Assembly: GCA_937884995.1 (NCBI GenBank)
Contig: CAKZZL010000003.1
Span: 22,434-86,433 of the forward strand
Reading direction: 5' to 3'
DNA: 64,000 bases
From: an uncultured Clostridia bacterium
GTDB lineage: Bacteria > Bacillota > Clostridia > Oscillospirales > Acutalibacteraceae
Positions 23,023 to 31,231 of the stretch are shown here, one piece after another (the first letter of the stretch is position 1; every line of letters begins with the position of its first letter). The notes beneath the pieces were generated by a model. It did no database searches, had not been told where the DNA came from, and saw nothing but the letters and a program-made list of their open reading frames with translations. The translations under genes were made by a program, and so were the position numbers.

Positions 23023-25890
23023 TTATTTGCAAAGGCCAAAATAGCACAGCGGATCATTTTTGGATAAGGCGAATGTTGTTTCCCCATCCAAGTGAATGAA
23101 TACGCCAAACTCTTTATAGTCTTTTAATACATCGCCGAATATATTCGTATGCCAAGCATATGGATATTCTTCTGCATATTCGGTAAACTGTGTATTACTG
23201 CGTAAAATGGTAAAGCGGGTTACTAAAGCGTAATTACCAACATCAAATCCCGCTGCAGCCAGCTCCTCGTCGGTGCTTCCGTAATGCATACGTTTTATGA
23301 AATCTTCCTGATCTCCAGACCAGTCAAAATAATGCGTTTCATCCAGCATCGTTTTTGAATAATATAAATAAATAGGCTTTCCTTCCACTGATGAAAACAT
23401 TTTGTCGGCATCAAAGTTATAGCAGGCTATCTTCCCCCCGAAAACATACGAGTACGGATAGTATTGCGTATCTGTGTCCTTGTTGGTTCCCGGCTGCGGA
23501 TTTGCTTTTACCTCTTCCGGAGCAATACCGGATACTCTTAAATAGTTGGTACTTTCGTCTACGTAAGCATTTATGCTTTCAAGATTGTTGACGGCTGCTT
23601 CGACCTTCTGCGCATATACTTTGTAAGTAGGATCATAAGTATACTGGAAGGCCTTCTGACGGGAATAAATAATCGACATCGCGCGTGCCATCTCTGTCTG
23701 TGCGATCAGCCTCTTGGACAGTCTGTAATTATATGACTGCGAATCAAAATTATAGGTCAGGGCGCACATCTCATCATATTTCTGCATCGGATTAGACGAC
23801 GTACTCTCTGCATTCAAAAGGTTGGTCACATCCGTCAATGCGCTTTTAATATTTTCATATGTTGCATCAAAGCTGCTGAAGCGTGTATCGGTTTTGCTTT
23901 TGTTCTGGATATAATCAACAAGGCGGGAGTTGTATTCGGCAGCTTCCTTATCTGTCATATCATCAACGTTGGGCAGATACGAACGATACACTTCAAGGGT
24001 TGATTCAAGTTCAGCATCAGTTAAATAATCCAGGGAAGGCACCTCGTCTGCAGGTATTTTTCCATCATTTACAGCATCCTCTACAGCCATAAGCAAAGCT
24101 CCGATCTCATACATACCGTACTGGATATCCAGATTGGTTATGAGCCTTCCGAGAGCCGCCTCATAAGCGCTGGTGTCATTCAGGAGCTTTATCCCCAGCT
24201 CCTCGATCTGCTTTTGGATGGCTTTCTGATTTTCTATTATGGTATCAAGCCTCTTATTGATTGCTTTGAGCTCTTTCATTACCTGCTCGTGTTCGGACTC
24301 CACAACGCCGACGGCTTCCAGTATGGTTTTACCAATTGAGAAGACCTGTCCCGCGATCTGTCCGTAATAACAGATCTTACCGAACGTAGTGTTAAGACCT
24401 CTTGTGTATTTTTGAATCTCAAGAAGTGTTTCAGCATTCAGCGACACGCCGCCTGATGCATCTCTGCCGAGTGATTCGGCCGAATAATTGCGCGTGTATG
24501 CACTTTCTGCAGAAGTCGATTCTCCCCAGGCGTTCGTAAGGGCGCCCTCGCTCAGAATAACGGTGCCGTCCATATCCAGAGTCTCGCTTGTCTGTCCTTG
24601 CGCGGGAACAGAAAGAATAAGTGTCGCGAGAGTATCGCTGTCAACCGTTACGGAGTTCACCTTTGCGTCTTTGAAATCTTGTGAAAAACTAACTGCATTC
24701 GCCTTGAGGTCTTTATCAAAAGATCCGCTGTTGGCATAGAGTTTCAGCGTGATTTTAAGATTGTCGCCGTCCGCATCAACATAATCAAATACGGGATAGA
24801 AGCTTGCCTGTAAAACGGATACGGTGGTTTCATAGTCGCCGAGCTTCATTGCTTTTTCGCCAAAGAGGTCAGCAAAATCGTTAACGCTCTTAACGCCGTC
24901 TGCTGCAAGAGTGAGCTTAACGGTATTGTCGTCCGCCTTTTCGGCAGTCTCAACTGTTGCGCCGTCAATTTTAATATTATCCTTTGTTAAGGTGTTTATG
25001 TCAACAACGCCGTAAACCTTAAGGTCTGCATTGATTTTACCGTTTTCAAACTTCAGCGTTGATGCGTCAATATTTACAGTTGCAAGTTTAATATCAATCT
25101 TTGAAGTAACGTCTGCATAGCCGTCCGTAATACCGCTGGGCTTAACATTAACCGAGCCCCACTGATATGCGCCTGCTACGTTCCTGACCGGCGAGCCTTT
25201 AAGCTGAACGGTCAAGTTTTTATCAGATGAAGATACGCTTTCAATTTCCATATCCGAGAAAGCATTATCAAGATAAATATCCTTTTCACTGATACCGTCC
25301 TCAAAGGTGCTGCCGTCAATAGCAAGCGTAACCTTTGCCTGCGTTGCGTCTGAAACGACGTTTTCAACATCGGGAGTCAGTGTAATTTCGGGGAATTCAA
25401 CCGCTACATCAGCTATGTTGTCATCACCTTCAACGCCTTTAAACAGAACGATATAGTTAGCGGTTATATATTCAGCCGCTTTATCATCCGTGAAGGTAAT
25501 CTCATAGCTTTTCTTATCCGCTGCTTTAACACTTTCTACCTTAGCGGAAAGAGGATAAACATCTTCAAGTTTTATTTCTTCCGTAGTTTCTGTTGTTGCT
25601 TCAGTGGTTGCTTCTTCGGTTACAGCCTCCGTGCTTTCTGCTTCGGCTGCATCGGGAACGGCTGTCAGGTCAAGATACCTTACCTCAACGTTGTCCGCTG
25701 TAATTCCCGAAAGGTCAACCTTTTTGGAGCTTACCGTAGTGGTGTACTGACCGCTTTTGGTGTATTTGACTGCGGTAGCGGTAATCGCAGCCTCATTTTC
25801 CTTGTCTGATTTTCCGCAGCCTGCAAAGGTACCTACTACCAGTACCACTGCCAGCAACAGAGAAATCACTCGTTTCATTGTCTTTGCCAT
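23023..25890 (-). CDS. Large multidomain surface lipoprotein
   Basis: This protein of about 955 residues has lipobox TFAGC (C25). Next comes a Thr/Glu linker (TEEATTEATTETTEE, about residue 90), then several beta-sandwich-like repeats rich in phrases such as KVTLAIDGSTF and KLTLAADGV up to about residue 500. The C-terminal half is helical, with a Gly/Ile/Val hydrophobic stretch (GQIAGQVFSIGKTILEAVGVV) followed by a coiled coil (KELKAINKRLDTIIENQKAI). I know no family for the whole. The helical part recalls alpha-helical pore-forming toxins, but this is weak. The start is set by GGAGG 7 bases upstream. An insertion sequence sits 34 bases before the start. Confidence 0.8.
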   Translation of the reverse strand: MAKTMKRVISLLLAVVLVVGTFAGCGKSDKENEAAITATAVKYTKSGQYTTTVSSKKVDLSGITADNVEVRYLDLTAVPDAAEAESTEAVTEEATTEATTETTEEIKLEDVYPLSAKVESVKAADKKSYEITFTDDKAAEYITANYIVLFKGVEGDDNIADVAVEFPEITLTPDVENVVSDATQAKVTLAIDGSTFEDGISEKDIYLDNAFSDMEIESVSSSDKNLTVQLKGSPVRNVAGAYQWGSVNVKPSGITDGYADVTSKIDIKLATVNIDASTLKFENGKINADLKVYGVVDINTLTKDNIKIDGATVETAEKADDNTVKLTLAADGVKSVNDFADLFGEKAMKLGDYETTVSVLQASFYPVFDYVDADGDNLKITLKLYANSGSFDKDLKANAVSFSQDFKDAKVNSVTVDSDTLATLILSVPAQGQTSETLDMDGTVILSEGALTNAWGESTSAESAYTRNYSAESLGRDASGGVSLNAETLLEIQKYTRGLNTTFGKICYYGQIAGQVFSIGKTILEAVGVVESEHEQVMKELKAINKRLDTIIENQKAIQKQIEELGIKLLNDTSAYEAALGRLITNLDIQYGMYEIGALLMAVEDAVNDGKIPADEVPSLDYLTDAELESTLEVYRSYLPNVDDMTDKEAAEYNSRLVDYIQNKSKTDTRFSSFDATYENIKSALTDVTNLLNAESTSSNPMQKYDEMCALTYNFDSQSYNYRLSKRLIAQTEMARAMSIIYSRQKAFQYTYDPTYKVYAQKVEAAVNNLESINAYVDESTNYLRVSGIAPEEVKANPQPGTNKDTDTQYYPYSYVFGGKIACYNFDADKMFSSVEGKPIYLYYSKTMLDETHYFDWSGDQEDFIKRMHYGSTDEELAAAGFDVGNYALVTRFTILRSNTQFTEYAEEYPYAWHTNIFGDVLKDYKEFGVFIHLDGETTFALSKNDPLCYFGLCK

Positions 25891-25910
25891 AAACATACCT
25901 CCGTTGACAA

Positions 25911-25939
25911 ATAATATATAGCCCTGAGCAAAACGCCAA
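25911..25939 (-). promoter_or_regulatory. Possible hybrid promoter made by IS insertion
   Basis: On the minus strand TTGGCG (25939-25934, just inside the IS end) is 17 bases from TATTAT (25916-25911, outside the IS), pointing into the large lipoprotein gene. The -35 is supplied by the insertion sequence. Confidence 0.45.
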
Positions 25940-27477
25940 AAGCGTTGTAACAAAAGGATTTCAGGGCAATAAAAATCCAAATTGTCACTATAAAATATAG
26001 AAACGACCAGCCAAATATCGTATAATTGAATTGATGAAAAAACCAACGAAAGGGGCTGGCCGTTATCTATCGCCAAGAAATTATACAGGACATTACACTT
26101 TTCACATCTGCACCAAAAGCAGTTTTCTACGATAACTTGTTTTTGAATTTAGATTTATCATGTTTTCCCGATGTTTCTGCTAAAACAGGTCGCAAGGGTT
26201 ATTCTAAACAAGCTTTGCTTTGTGCAGATATTGTGATGAAATGTGAATGCTTTTCCTGTATCACTGATTTACTTGATTATCTTCAAAACAATCTTTTAAT
26301 CGCTTATTACTGCGGCTTTGATATTACAAAGCCTTTACCGTCATATTGGACGCTTGAAAGATTTATCAAGAATGTTGATAACAAACTTTTAAAAGCTGTT
26401 ATGTCTAATCAGGTTAAAGAACTGTATGAGCTTGGTATTATTGATACTTCCTTTATCGCGCTTGATTCAACGCCTGTTTCTGCTAACACTAAACTGAACA
26501 ATCCCAAATCTTTTGCCAAAAACAAATTCTCTAAAGACAATCATCCCTCTTGTGATAAGGATTGCGGTTTAGGCGTTCATACCGCATCAAATCAGCATAA
26601 TGAGCGTAATTTTGAGTATTACTGGGGCTACAAGAACCACATTCTTGTTGACTGTATTACCGGATTACCGATATATGAACTTACAACCACTGCCGATGTT
26701 GCAGATTGTACCGTTACAACCGATATTCTTGATAATGCAAATGCTGTGTTATCACTTAACGAATGTTCCTTTATTGCGGATAAAGGTTATGACGTTAAGT
26801 CTATATACAATTACGTTAAAACTGTTTTTAACGGTGATTGTTTCATTCCGCTTAACAAAAGAAATACTAAATCCAACAAGCTAATGTCAGAGCACCCTAT
26901 CTGTGAAGCAGGTCTTGCAATGCATAAGGACGGTAAGCTTACCGATAACGGCAGAACAAGACAAAAATACTGCTGTCCTTTTAAGCGTTCTAAATCAGGA
27001 GTTTGCCCCTGTAATCACAAGAATTGGAACAACGGTAAGAAAACAAGAGGTTGTACGAAATACATTACTATTCCCGACGATTACCGACTTTCGATTGACA
27101 GAGAGTGTGTATCCTTTAAAAAGATTTACGCTCTGAGAACCGAGGTCGAACGTTACAATTCCAGATTTAAACAATCAGGGCAGGAGCGTCTTTGGATTCG
27201 TTCTCAAAAAGCTGCCGAGAACCTTAACTCTATCGCTCACATCTCTCTTTTAGCCACTGCTCTTGCTGCCGTTGTCACTCAATCCAAAGCCTCTTATCGT
27301 TCTCCTAAAAACTGCAAAAGAATCGCTTAAATCTCTCAAACTGAATATGCTATTCATTTAGCCTTCTTTTCAAGTTAGGCTTTGTTGTTTCGCAAATTTT
27401 TCAACATTTTTGTGCTGTTTTGGTTGAAAACATTTTAGTCTTGCTTTTTCTTCTTTTCTATTGTGTTGTTTTGCTCA
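25925..27477 (+). mobile_element. Insertion sequence with DDE transposase
   Basis: The ends are marked by a 10-bp perfect inverted repeat, TGAGCAAAAC at 25925-25934 and GTTTTGCTCA at 27468-27477, giving a 1553-bp unit around one transposase gene. I see no clear target duplication next to the repeats. Inside the left end a second inverted repeat (AACGACCAGCC 26002-26012 with GGCTGGCCGTT 26054-26064, one mismatch) brackets a TATAAT box (26021-26026) and may control transposase expression. True ends could extend a few bases further. Confidence 0.75.
26056..27330 (+). CDS. IS4/IS1182-like DDE transposase
   Basis: The RNase-H-like DDE core is visible: FIALDSTPVS (first Asp), FIADKGYDV (second Asp) and LRTEVERYNSRFKQ (Glu), with an N-terminal GRKGYSKQALLCADIV region and a Cys-rich insert (YCCPFKRSKSGVCPCNHKNW). 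The coding pattern (RQEIIQDITLF, APKAVFYDNLF) extends upstream of the first ordinary start codon (TTG 26137) to at least 26062, yet no in-frame ATG or GTG exists there. I place the start provisionally at CTG 26056; a lost start codon is the alternative. The C-terminus is complete. Confidence 0.8.
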   Translation: MAVIYRQEIIQDITLFTSAPKAVFYDNLFLNLDLSCFPDVSAKTGRKGYSKQALLCADIVMKCECFSCITDLLDYLQNNLLIAYYCGFDITKPLPSYWTLERFIKNVDNKLLKAVMSNQVKELYELGIIDTSFIALDSTPVSANTKLNNPKSFAKNKFSKDNHPSCDKDCGLGVHTASNQHNERNFEYYWGYKNHILVDCITGLPIYELTTTADVADCTVTTDILDNANAVLSLNECSFIADKGYDVKSIYNYVKTVFNGDCFIPLNKRNTKSNKLMSEHPICEAGLAMHKDGKLTDNGRTRQKYCCPFKRSKSGVCPCNHKNWNNGKKTRGCTKYITIPDDYRLSIDRECVSFKKIYALRTEVERYNSRFKQSGQERLWIRSQKAAENLNSIAHISLLATALAAVVTQSKASYRSPKNCKRIA

Positions 27478-27558
27478 TTACTAAAATAATATACTAAATA
27501 CAAATAGGCATAGCACGCCTAAAAGGACGCACTACGCCTGAAATATTTACAAAACATA

Positions 27559-27587
27559 TTGACTTTTGAAAAGGGCCGAATTATGCT
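27559..27587 (+). promoter_or_regulatory. Promoter firing into the GATA repeat tract
   Basis: TTGACT (27559-27564), 17 bases, TATGCT (27582-27587). The predicted start site falls inside the tetranucleotide tract that begins at 27590, so the tract would form the 5' end of the transcript. Confidence 0.6.
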
Positions 27588-27589
27588 CT

Positions 27590-27643
<54 letters not shown>

Positions 27644-27683
27644 CCGATTTTCGCATTTCCTATCATATCTGTCAACCCCTCTC

Positions 27684-27712
27684 TTTTCATTTTATACGAT
27701 TTGTGGTATAAT
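27684..27712 (+). promoter_or_regulatory. Second promoter of the TetR gene
   Basis: TTTTCA (27684-27689), 17 bases, TATAAT (27707-27712) with an upstream TGG (extended -10). It is about 130 bases before the TetR start. Confidence 0.65.
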
Positions 27713-27784
27713 TATATATACTATCAAAAGCAACTATATTATTGCATATTTTTTGATGAAAATCAATATTCAATTTCAACCTGT

Positions 27785-27804
27785 TTTGTAGCCAAAGCTA
27801 CAAA
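27785..27804. promoter_or_regulatory. Perfect inverted repeat, candidate TetR operator
   Basis: TTTGTAGC and GCTACAAA are perfect inverted copies separated by CAAA (20 bp in all), in the leader between the TATAAT promoter and the TetR start. Size, symmetry and place suit an autoregulatory TetR site; as RNA it could also form a small hairpin. Confidence 0.65.
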
Positions 27805-27846
27805 TCACGATAAATTTGTAAACGAATTTAGGAGCGAGAAATAATT

Positions 27847-28422
27847 ATGGATAAAAAAATTGACAAGAGAGCTCAAAAAACAAGAAAGGCATTGCAAAGT
27901 GCGCTTGCCGTAATGTTAGATGAAAAAGTGCTGCGAAAGATAACTGTTCAGGAGGTTGCCGACATTGCCGAAGTCAACCGAGTAACCTTTTATAAGCACT
28001 ACAAGGATATATATGATTTATACGAGCAAATGGAAAAAGAGGTGCTGTCCGATCTCGGTATGCTGATACTGGATTATCAGGATAAGACGAAACCTGATTT
28101 TTGTTCTGCGTTGATTGATTACATAGAAAGCAATTCAAAAATATTTAAAATGATATTCAGCCCGTACAACACGGGCGAGCTCAGGGATAAGTTCTGCAAA
28201 ATGGTAGAGGGCTTATTCCGCCTTATGCAGACGGAGAAGAATAACACGCAGTTCAACGATGTTAAAATTGATTATTACACCACCTATCAGTCAAAAGCAT
28301 TTATTGCCCTGCTTGAAAAATGGGTGCAGGAGGATTTTTCGCAGTCAAGAGATTTCATCATCAAAACCGCCGCCGAATTTGACACGCACACGGAGGAACT
28401 AATTGCACATCTTTATTCATAA
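27847..28422 (+). CDS. TetR/AcrR-family regulator
   Basis: This 191-residue repressor has the N-terminal TetR helix-turn-helix (RKALQSALAVMLDEKVLRKITVQEVA... NRVTFYKHYKDIYDLYEQM, about 9-60) and a helical C-terminal domain resembling DhaS-like TetR_C groups. It stands alone on its strand; no adjacent transporter or enzyme gene is obvious as its target. GGAG lies 12 bases upstream of the ATG, a long spacing. A perfect dyad at 27785-27804 may be its operator. Confidence 0.87.
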   Translation: MDKKIDKRAQKTRKALQSALAVMLDEKVLRKITVQEVADIAEVNRVTFYKHYKDIYDLYEQMEKEVLSDLGMLILDYQDKTKPDFCSALIDYIESNSKIFKMIFSPYNTGELRDKFCKMVEGLFRLMQTEKNNTQFNDVKIDYYTTYQSKAFIALLEKWVQEDFSQSRDFIIKTAAEFDTHTEELIAHLYS

Positions 28423-28890
28423 AAAACTTCTTTCATTAATGTCTTATTTTAAACCTACTAATTCCGTAACTTGTTTCAGTTTCAGTGAGGTTTGCTTCTT
28501 TCAATAGTTGCAAATATCTGCGCCCGAAAGCAGTTGTACCAAAACAAGCGTCAAAGTTAGTAACAGGCAGGATAACCCAAAGAAGGCTTCTCCCTTGCGA
28601 TAAAAAGAATGATTGAATGTATATGAAAACTGCCCTCCAATTCAGATTAGCAGGGCAGTTTTTATCGGTTCATTTCATAGGTTTTTTCATCAAAAAGTCT
28701 ATGAAGCGGTTTTTATGACGCTTGGGCAAAAGTGTCAAATTCAAAAAACAAGTATTTGCAAGGGTTTCAGGACTTCAGTAATAGCAAAAATCGCTTGTAG
28801 ACGATAGAAATTCTCAAAACAACCGTTACCCCGTCAGAAAAAAACTGAACGGCTACATTGCCAAATTCACCGACGAAGACCAATATTTTT
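28423..28890. other. Gene-poor remnant region
   Basis: No intact gene is seen. It contains a terminator-like hairpin at 28626-28663. At about 28805-28902 there is an open plus-strand stretch ending NGYIAKFTDEDQYFF and a stop, with no start, looking like the end of a decayed gene. It runs into the 3' end of the minus-strand gene at 28894. The homology with 20107 begins at 28891, so this region is the right shoulder of that recombination site. Confidence 0.55.
28626..28663 (+). terminator. Strong bidirectional terminator
   Basis: AAAACTGCCCT (28626-28636) pairs with AGGGCAGTTTT (28652-28662) and is followed by a further T. It is 204 bases after the TetR stop. Confidence 0.8.
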
Positions 28891-28893
28891 TCT

Positions 28894-29724
28894 TCAAATA
28901 ACGACTTTGTATCTTCCGACGCCAAAACTGAAAGTGTCGCGGATAATTATGCTGTCGGGAATTTGTTTCAGCCACTTTTTGCTGAAATTGGTGTTGCCGA
29001 AATACATATCAAAGTTCGCCGTCGGTAGCACCACCCAGTCTGAATCGTCAGGCTTATTCGCAAGATAGTATTGTACTAAAAGAACGATAATTTCTTCAGG
29101 CACGTTGCTCGTGTTCAGTCCATTAATCTTACGCAGCATATCTTCCGATAGGATAACTGTCTTGTCTTTCAGCGGACCGAGCACTAATGCATCTGCAACG
29201 ATACTGTCAAAAGTCATTACCCAGCTTTCTGTATGCGGCGTAAAGATAGGATATTGAAACTGCATCAGTTTTTTCTGCCACTCTTTATCATACTTGTTGC
29301 CGAGTAAATCAGCTTTATCAACGGCAACCTTGCTTACCTTGTCTGGATAGCATTTAATAAATCTATACACATTTTTAATATGATGAAAGTACCATCCGTT
29401 ACCGCTGTTATCAACGAGTTTGGGGAACTCACCGTGAAGGTAACGGAAATCTGTTGTAAACTGCCACTTCTCTTTAGGAGTGGCTTTTTTCATTTCAGGC
29501 ATACTGCACCAGGCACACAAGGCACGCCTTGCACGCTCGGTATCCGGCGTTTCGGTTTCAAACATATACCCTCGGGCAATAATCGTCAGCACACGGCTGA
29601 GTCCTCTGAATTCCATAAAGGCATCAAAGGTAAACCTGCCAAGATAAGAAGTATCTCTTTTACTTTCAGCCGTATAGATAACGGGCGTGGTATATGCCTT
29701 GAATTCTTCAATTTCGTTTAACAT
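28894..29724 (-). CDS. Unknown protein coupled to the DUF4143 ATPase
   Basis: This 276-residue protein contains several Trp/Tyr-rich blocks (GNGWYFHHIKNVYRFIK, PHTESWVMTFDSI, DSDWVVLPTANFDMYFG) and no signal peptide or membrane helix. I recognise no family. The start ATG (29724-29722) lies 2 bases after the stop of the upstream ATPase gene, so translation is almost certainly coupled and the products probably act together. The last ~55 codons are duplicated at 20107-20276. The arrangement (ATPase plus small unknown partner on a mobile element) is seen in defence or toxin modules, but nothing in the sequence proves this. Confidence 0.7.
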   Translation of the reverse strand: MLNEIEEFKAYTTPVIYTAESKRDTSYLGRFTFDAFMEFRGLSRVLTIIARGYMFETETPDTERARRALCAWCSMPEMKKATPKEKWQFTTDFRYLHGEFPKLVDNSGNGWYFHHIKNVYRFIKCYPDKVSKVAVDKADLLGNKYDKEWQKKLMQFQYPIFTPHTESWVMTFDSIVADALVLGPLKDKTVILSEDMLRKINGLNTSNVPEEIIVLLVQYYLANKPDDSDWVVLPTANFDMYFGNTNFSKKWLKQIPDSIIIRDTFSFGVGRYKVVI

Positions 29725-29726
29725 AA

Positions 29727-30983
29727 TTATATATACCAAACAGGAATCTGAAGCACGTTTTCCCTGAGACTGCCGGGCTGAGGATACATACAAATAATTG
29801 CCCCCGTACCGCGTTTCTTTTCTTCAATTTTATCAAGCACGGTAAATGCGCTTGTTTCGCTTGCAGTAACCTTTGAAGCGGATTTAATTTCAATAGGATA
29901 AAGGATGCCGTTTTCCTCAATTATGAAATCTATCTCGCTTTCCAGTTCGATTTCTTCACCGTTTTGCTTTATCTTCTTTTTATCCCTACCGCGATAATAG
30001 GAAACAAAATAACGGTAATCAAGACCTGCATTTGAGAAAGATTTCAAGAGCTCTGATATAACAAAGGTTTCAAATATATGACCGTTCATAGCACCATATG
30101 CAAGGGCTTCTGCACTCAACCAACGCGTCAGATAGCAGGCAAGTCCTGTATCGCGGAAATAAAGTTTAGGCGATTTGATGGCGCGTTTAAGAACAGATGC
30201 CGTGTAGGGTTCCAGTAAATATATAACGCCGGAGGCTTCAAGAATTGAAATCCAGTTTTTAACTGTTCCGATGTCTTTGCCGATTTCACTTGCAATGCTG
30301 CTGTAGTTAAGAATCTCTCCCGTTCTTGCGGCTGTTGCAATCATAAAACGTCGAAAAGCGTCTAAGTCCTGCACGGCAGACAGTTCGCGTACATCTCTTT
30401 CAATATACGTTTTAACATAATCTGCATAAAAAGACGCCCAGTCGAGGTTCTTGTCCTGTAACGCGGGATAAGAGCCGCGGTGAATAATTTCCCAGATGTT
30501 TTCAGGAGCTTTTGCCGTTTTCTGCCTTTCTGTAATATATTCCAGAGTGGGAAGAAATCGTTTGTTAAAAGAATCGCCCTGAATTTCTCTGAGCGATAAT
30601 CCCGCAAGCTCAATTATATTAATTCTGCCAGACAGCGTTTCGGAAACGTTTTGCATTAATTTGAATTGCTGTGAACCTGAAAGGCAGAACAGTCCTTTTT
30701 CATCTGTTTCGTCGCACTTGATTTTAATATAGCGAAACAATTCGGGTGCTCTTTGTACCTCGTCAATCGTAACGGGAGGTTGGTTGAGCATCATAAACAT
30801 ACTTCCGTTTTCTTTTGCTTGTTCTTCTATAAAGGGGTCGTCAAGAGAAACATACTTCCTATCAGGAAATATTTGTTTAAGCAGTGTAGATTTACCTACC
30901 TGCCTTGCGCCTGTTACCAAAACAGATTTATATGTTTCGCTTGATTTTAACAGCCTTTCTTCTAAATGACGGGGAATATACAT
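29727..30983 (-). CDS. AAA ATPase with DUF4143 domain
   Basis: This protein of about 418 residues is an ATPase of the AAA_14/DUF4143 group. The Walker A is TGARQVGKST, Walker B VTIDEVQRAPEL, sensor 1 LFCLSGSQQ, and an Arg-rich YIERDVRELS starts the helical linker. The C-terminal DUF4143 part has LYFRDTGLACYL, GHIFETFVISEL and a nuclease-like ESEIDFIIEENGILYPIEIKSA, the D-(E/Q)xK pattern of PD-(D/E)XK folds. Cellular role of the family is unclear. The ATG at 30983 follows GGTGATT; a more distal ATG (30995) is possible. A long structured leader precedes it. Confidence 0.87.
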   Translation of the reverse strand: MYIPRHLEERLLKSSETYKSVLVTGARQVGKSTLLKQIFPDRKYVSLDDPFIEEQAKENGSMFMMLNQPPVTIDEVQRAPELFRYIKIKCDETDEKGLFCLSGSQQFKLMQNVSETLSGRINIIELAGLSLREIQGDSFNKRFLPTLEYITERQKTAKAPENIWEIIHRGSYPALQDKNLDWASFYADYVKTYIERDVRELSAVQDLDAFRRFMIATAARTGEILNYSSIASEIGKDIGTVKNWISILEASGVIYLLEPYTASVLKRAIKSPKLYFRDTGLACYLTRWLSAEALAYGAMNGHIFETFVISELLKSFSNAGLDYRYFVSYYRGRDKKKIKQNGEEIELESEIDFIIEENGILYPIEIKSASKVTASETSAFTVLDKIEEKKRGTGAIICMYPQPGSLRENVLQIPVWYI

Positions 30984-30995
30984 GTTAATCACCAT

Positions 30996-31190
30996 AGCCT
31001 TTCAGGCAACAAATAGTTCATTAAAAATCACCTAAATCCTGTGTTGCCTGAACAGGCGTTAATGGTGATTACAGCCAACGCTCGTTGTTGCGTAGCGACA
31101 AACTGAGCGGGCAATATAATTGGTTAGTGTGATTTTTCACACTAACGTCTCCATTATTATATGGCAAAATTAGAATTAAATTCTAAATCT
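30996..31190 (-). ncRNA. Highly structured leader RNA upstream of the DUF4143 ATPase
   Basis: Between a good minus-strand promoter and the ATPase start are several nested inverted repeats. They are TTAGAATT/AATTCTAA with flanking GGCA/TGCC (about 31154-31184), GTTAGTGTGA/TCACACTAAC (31123-31132 with 31137-31146, perfect, 4-base loop), GCCTG/CAGGC (about 31045-31056) and CAGGCAACA pairing with TGTTGCCTG near 31003. There is no open frame. This could be an attenuator, a cis-acting regulatory RNA or a small RNA. It matches no riboswitch class I know. Confidence 0.55.
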
Positions 31191-31196
31191 GCCACG

Positions 31197-31225
31197 ATTA
31201 TAGCATATTAATAATAAAAATTCAA
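31197..31225 (-). promoter_or_regulatory. Promoter of the structured leader / ATPase operon
   Basis: On the minus strand TTGAAT (31225-31220), 17 bases, TATAAT (31202-31197). It lies just after the stop codon of the polymerase-like gene and reads into the leader and the ATPase gene. Confidence 0.75.
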
Positions 31226-31231
31226 GTGCCG

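Noticed and set aside
25905..27495. Target-site duplication AATAATATA near both IS ends
   Set aside because: The copies are not adjacent to the inverted repeats (different distances) and the sequence is simple AT-rich; it may be chance.
28613..28807. A 64-codon open frame after the TetR gene
   Set aside because: It runs through a terminator hairpin, lacks a ribosome site and has no protein-like pattern.
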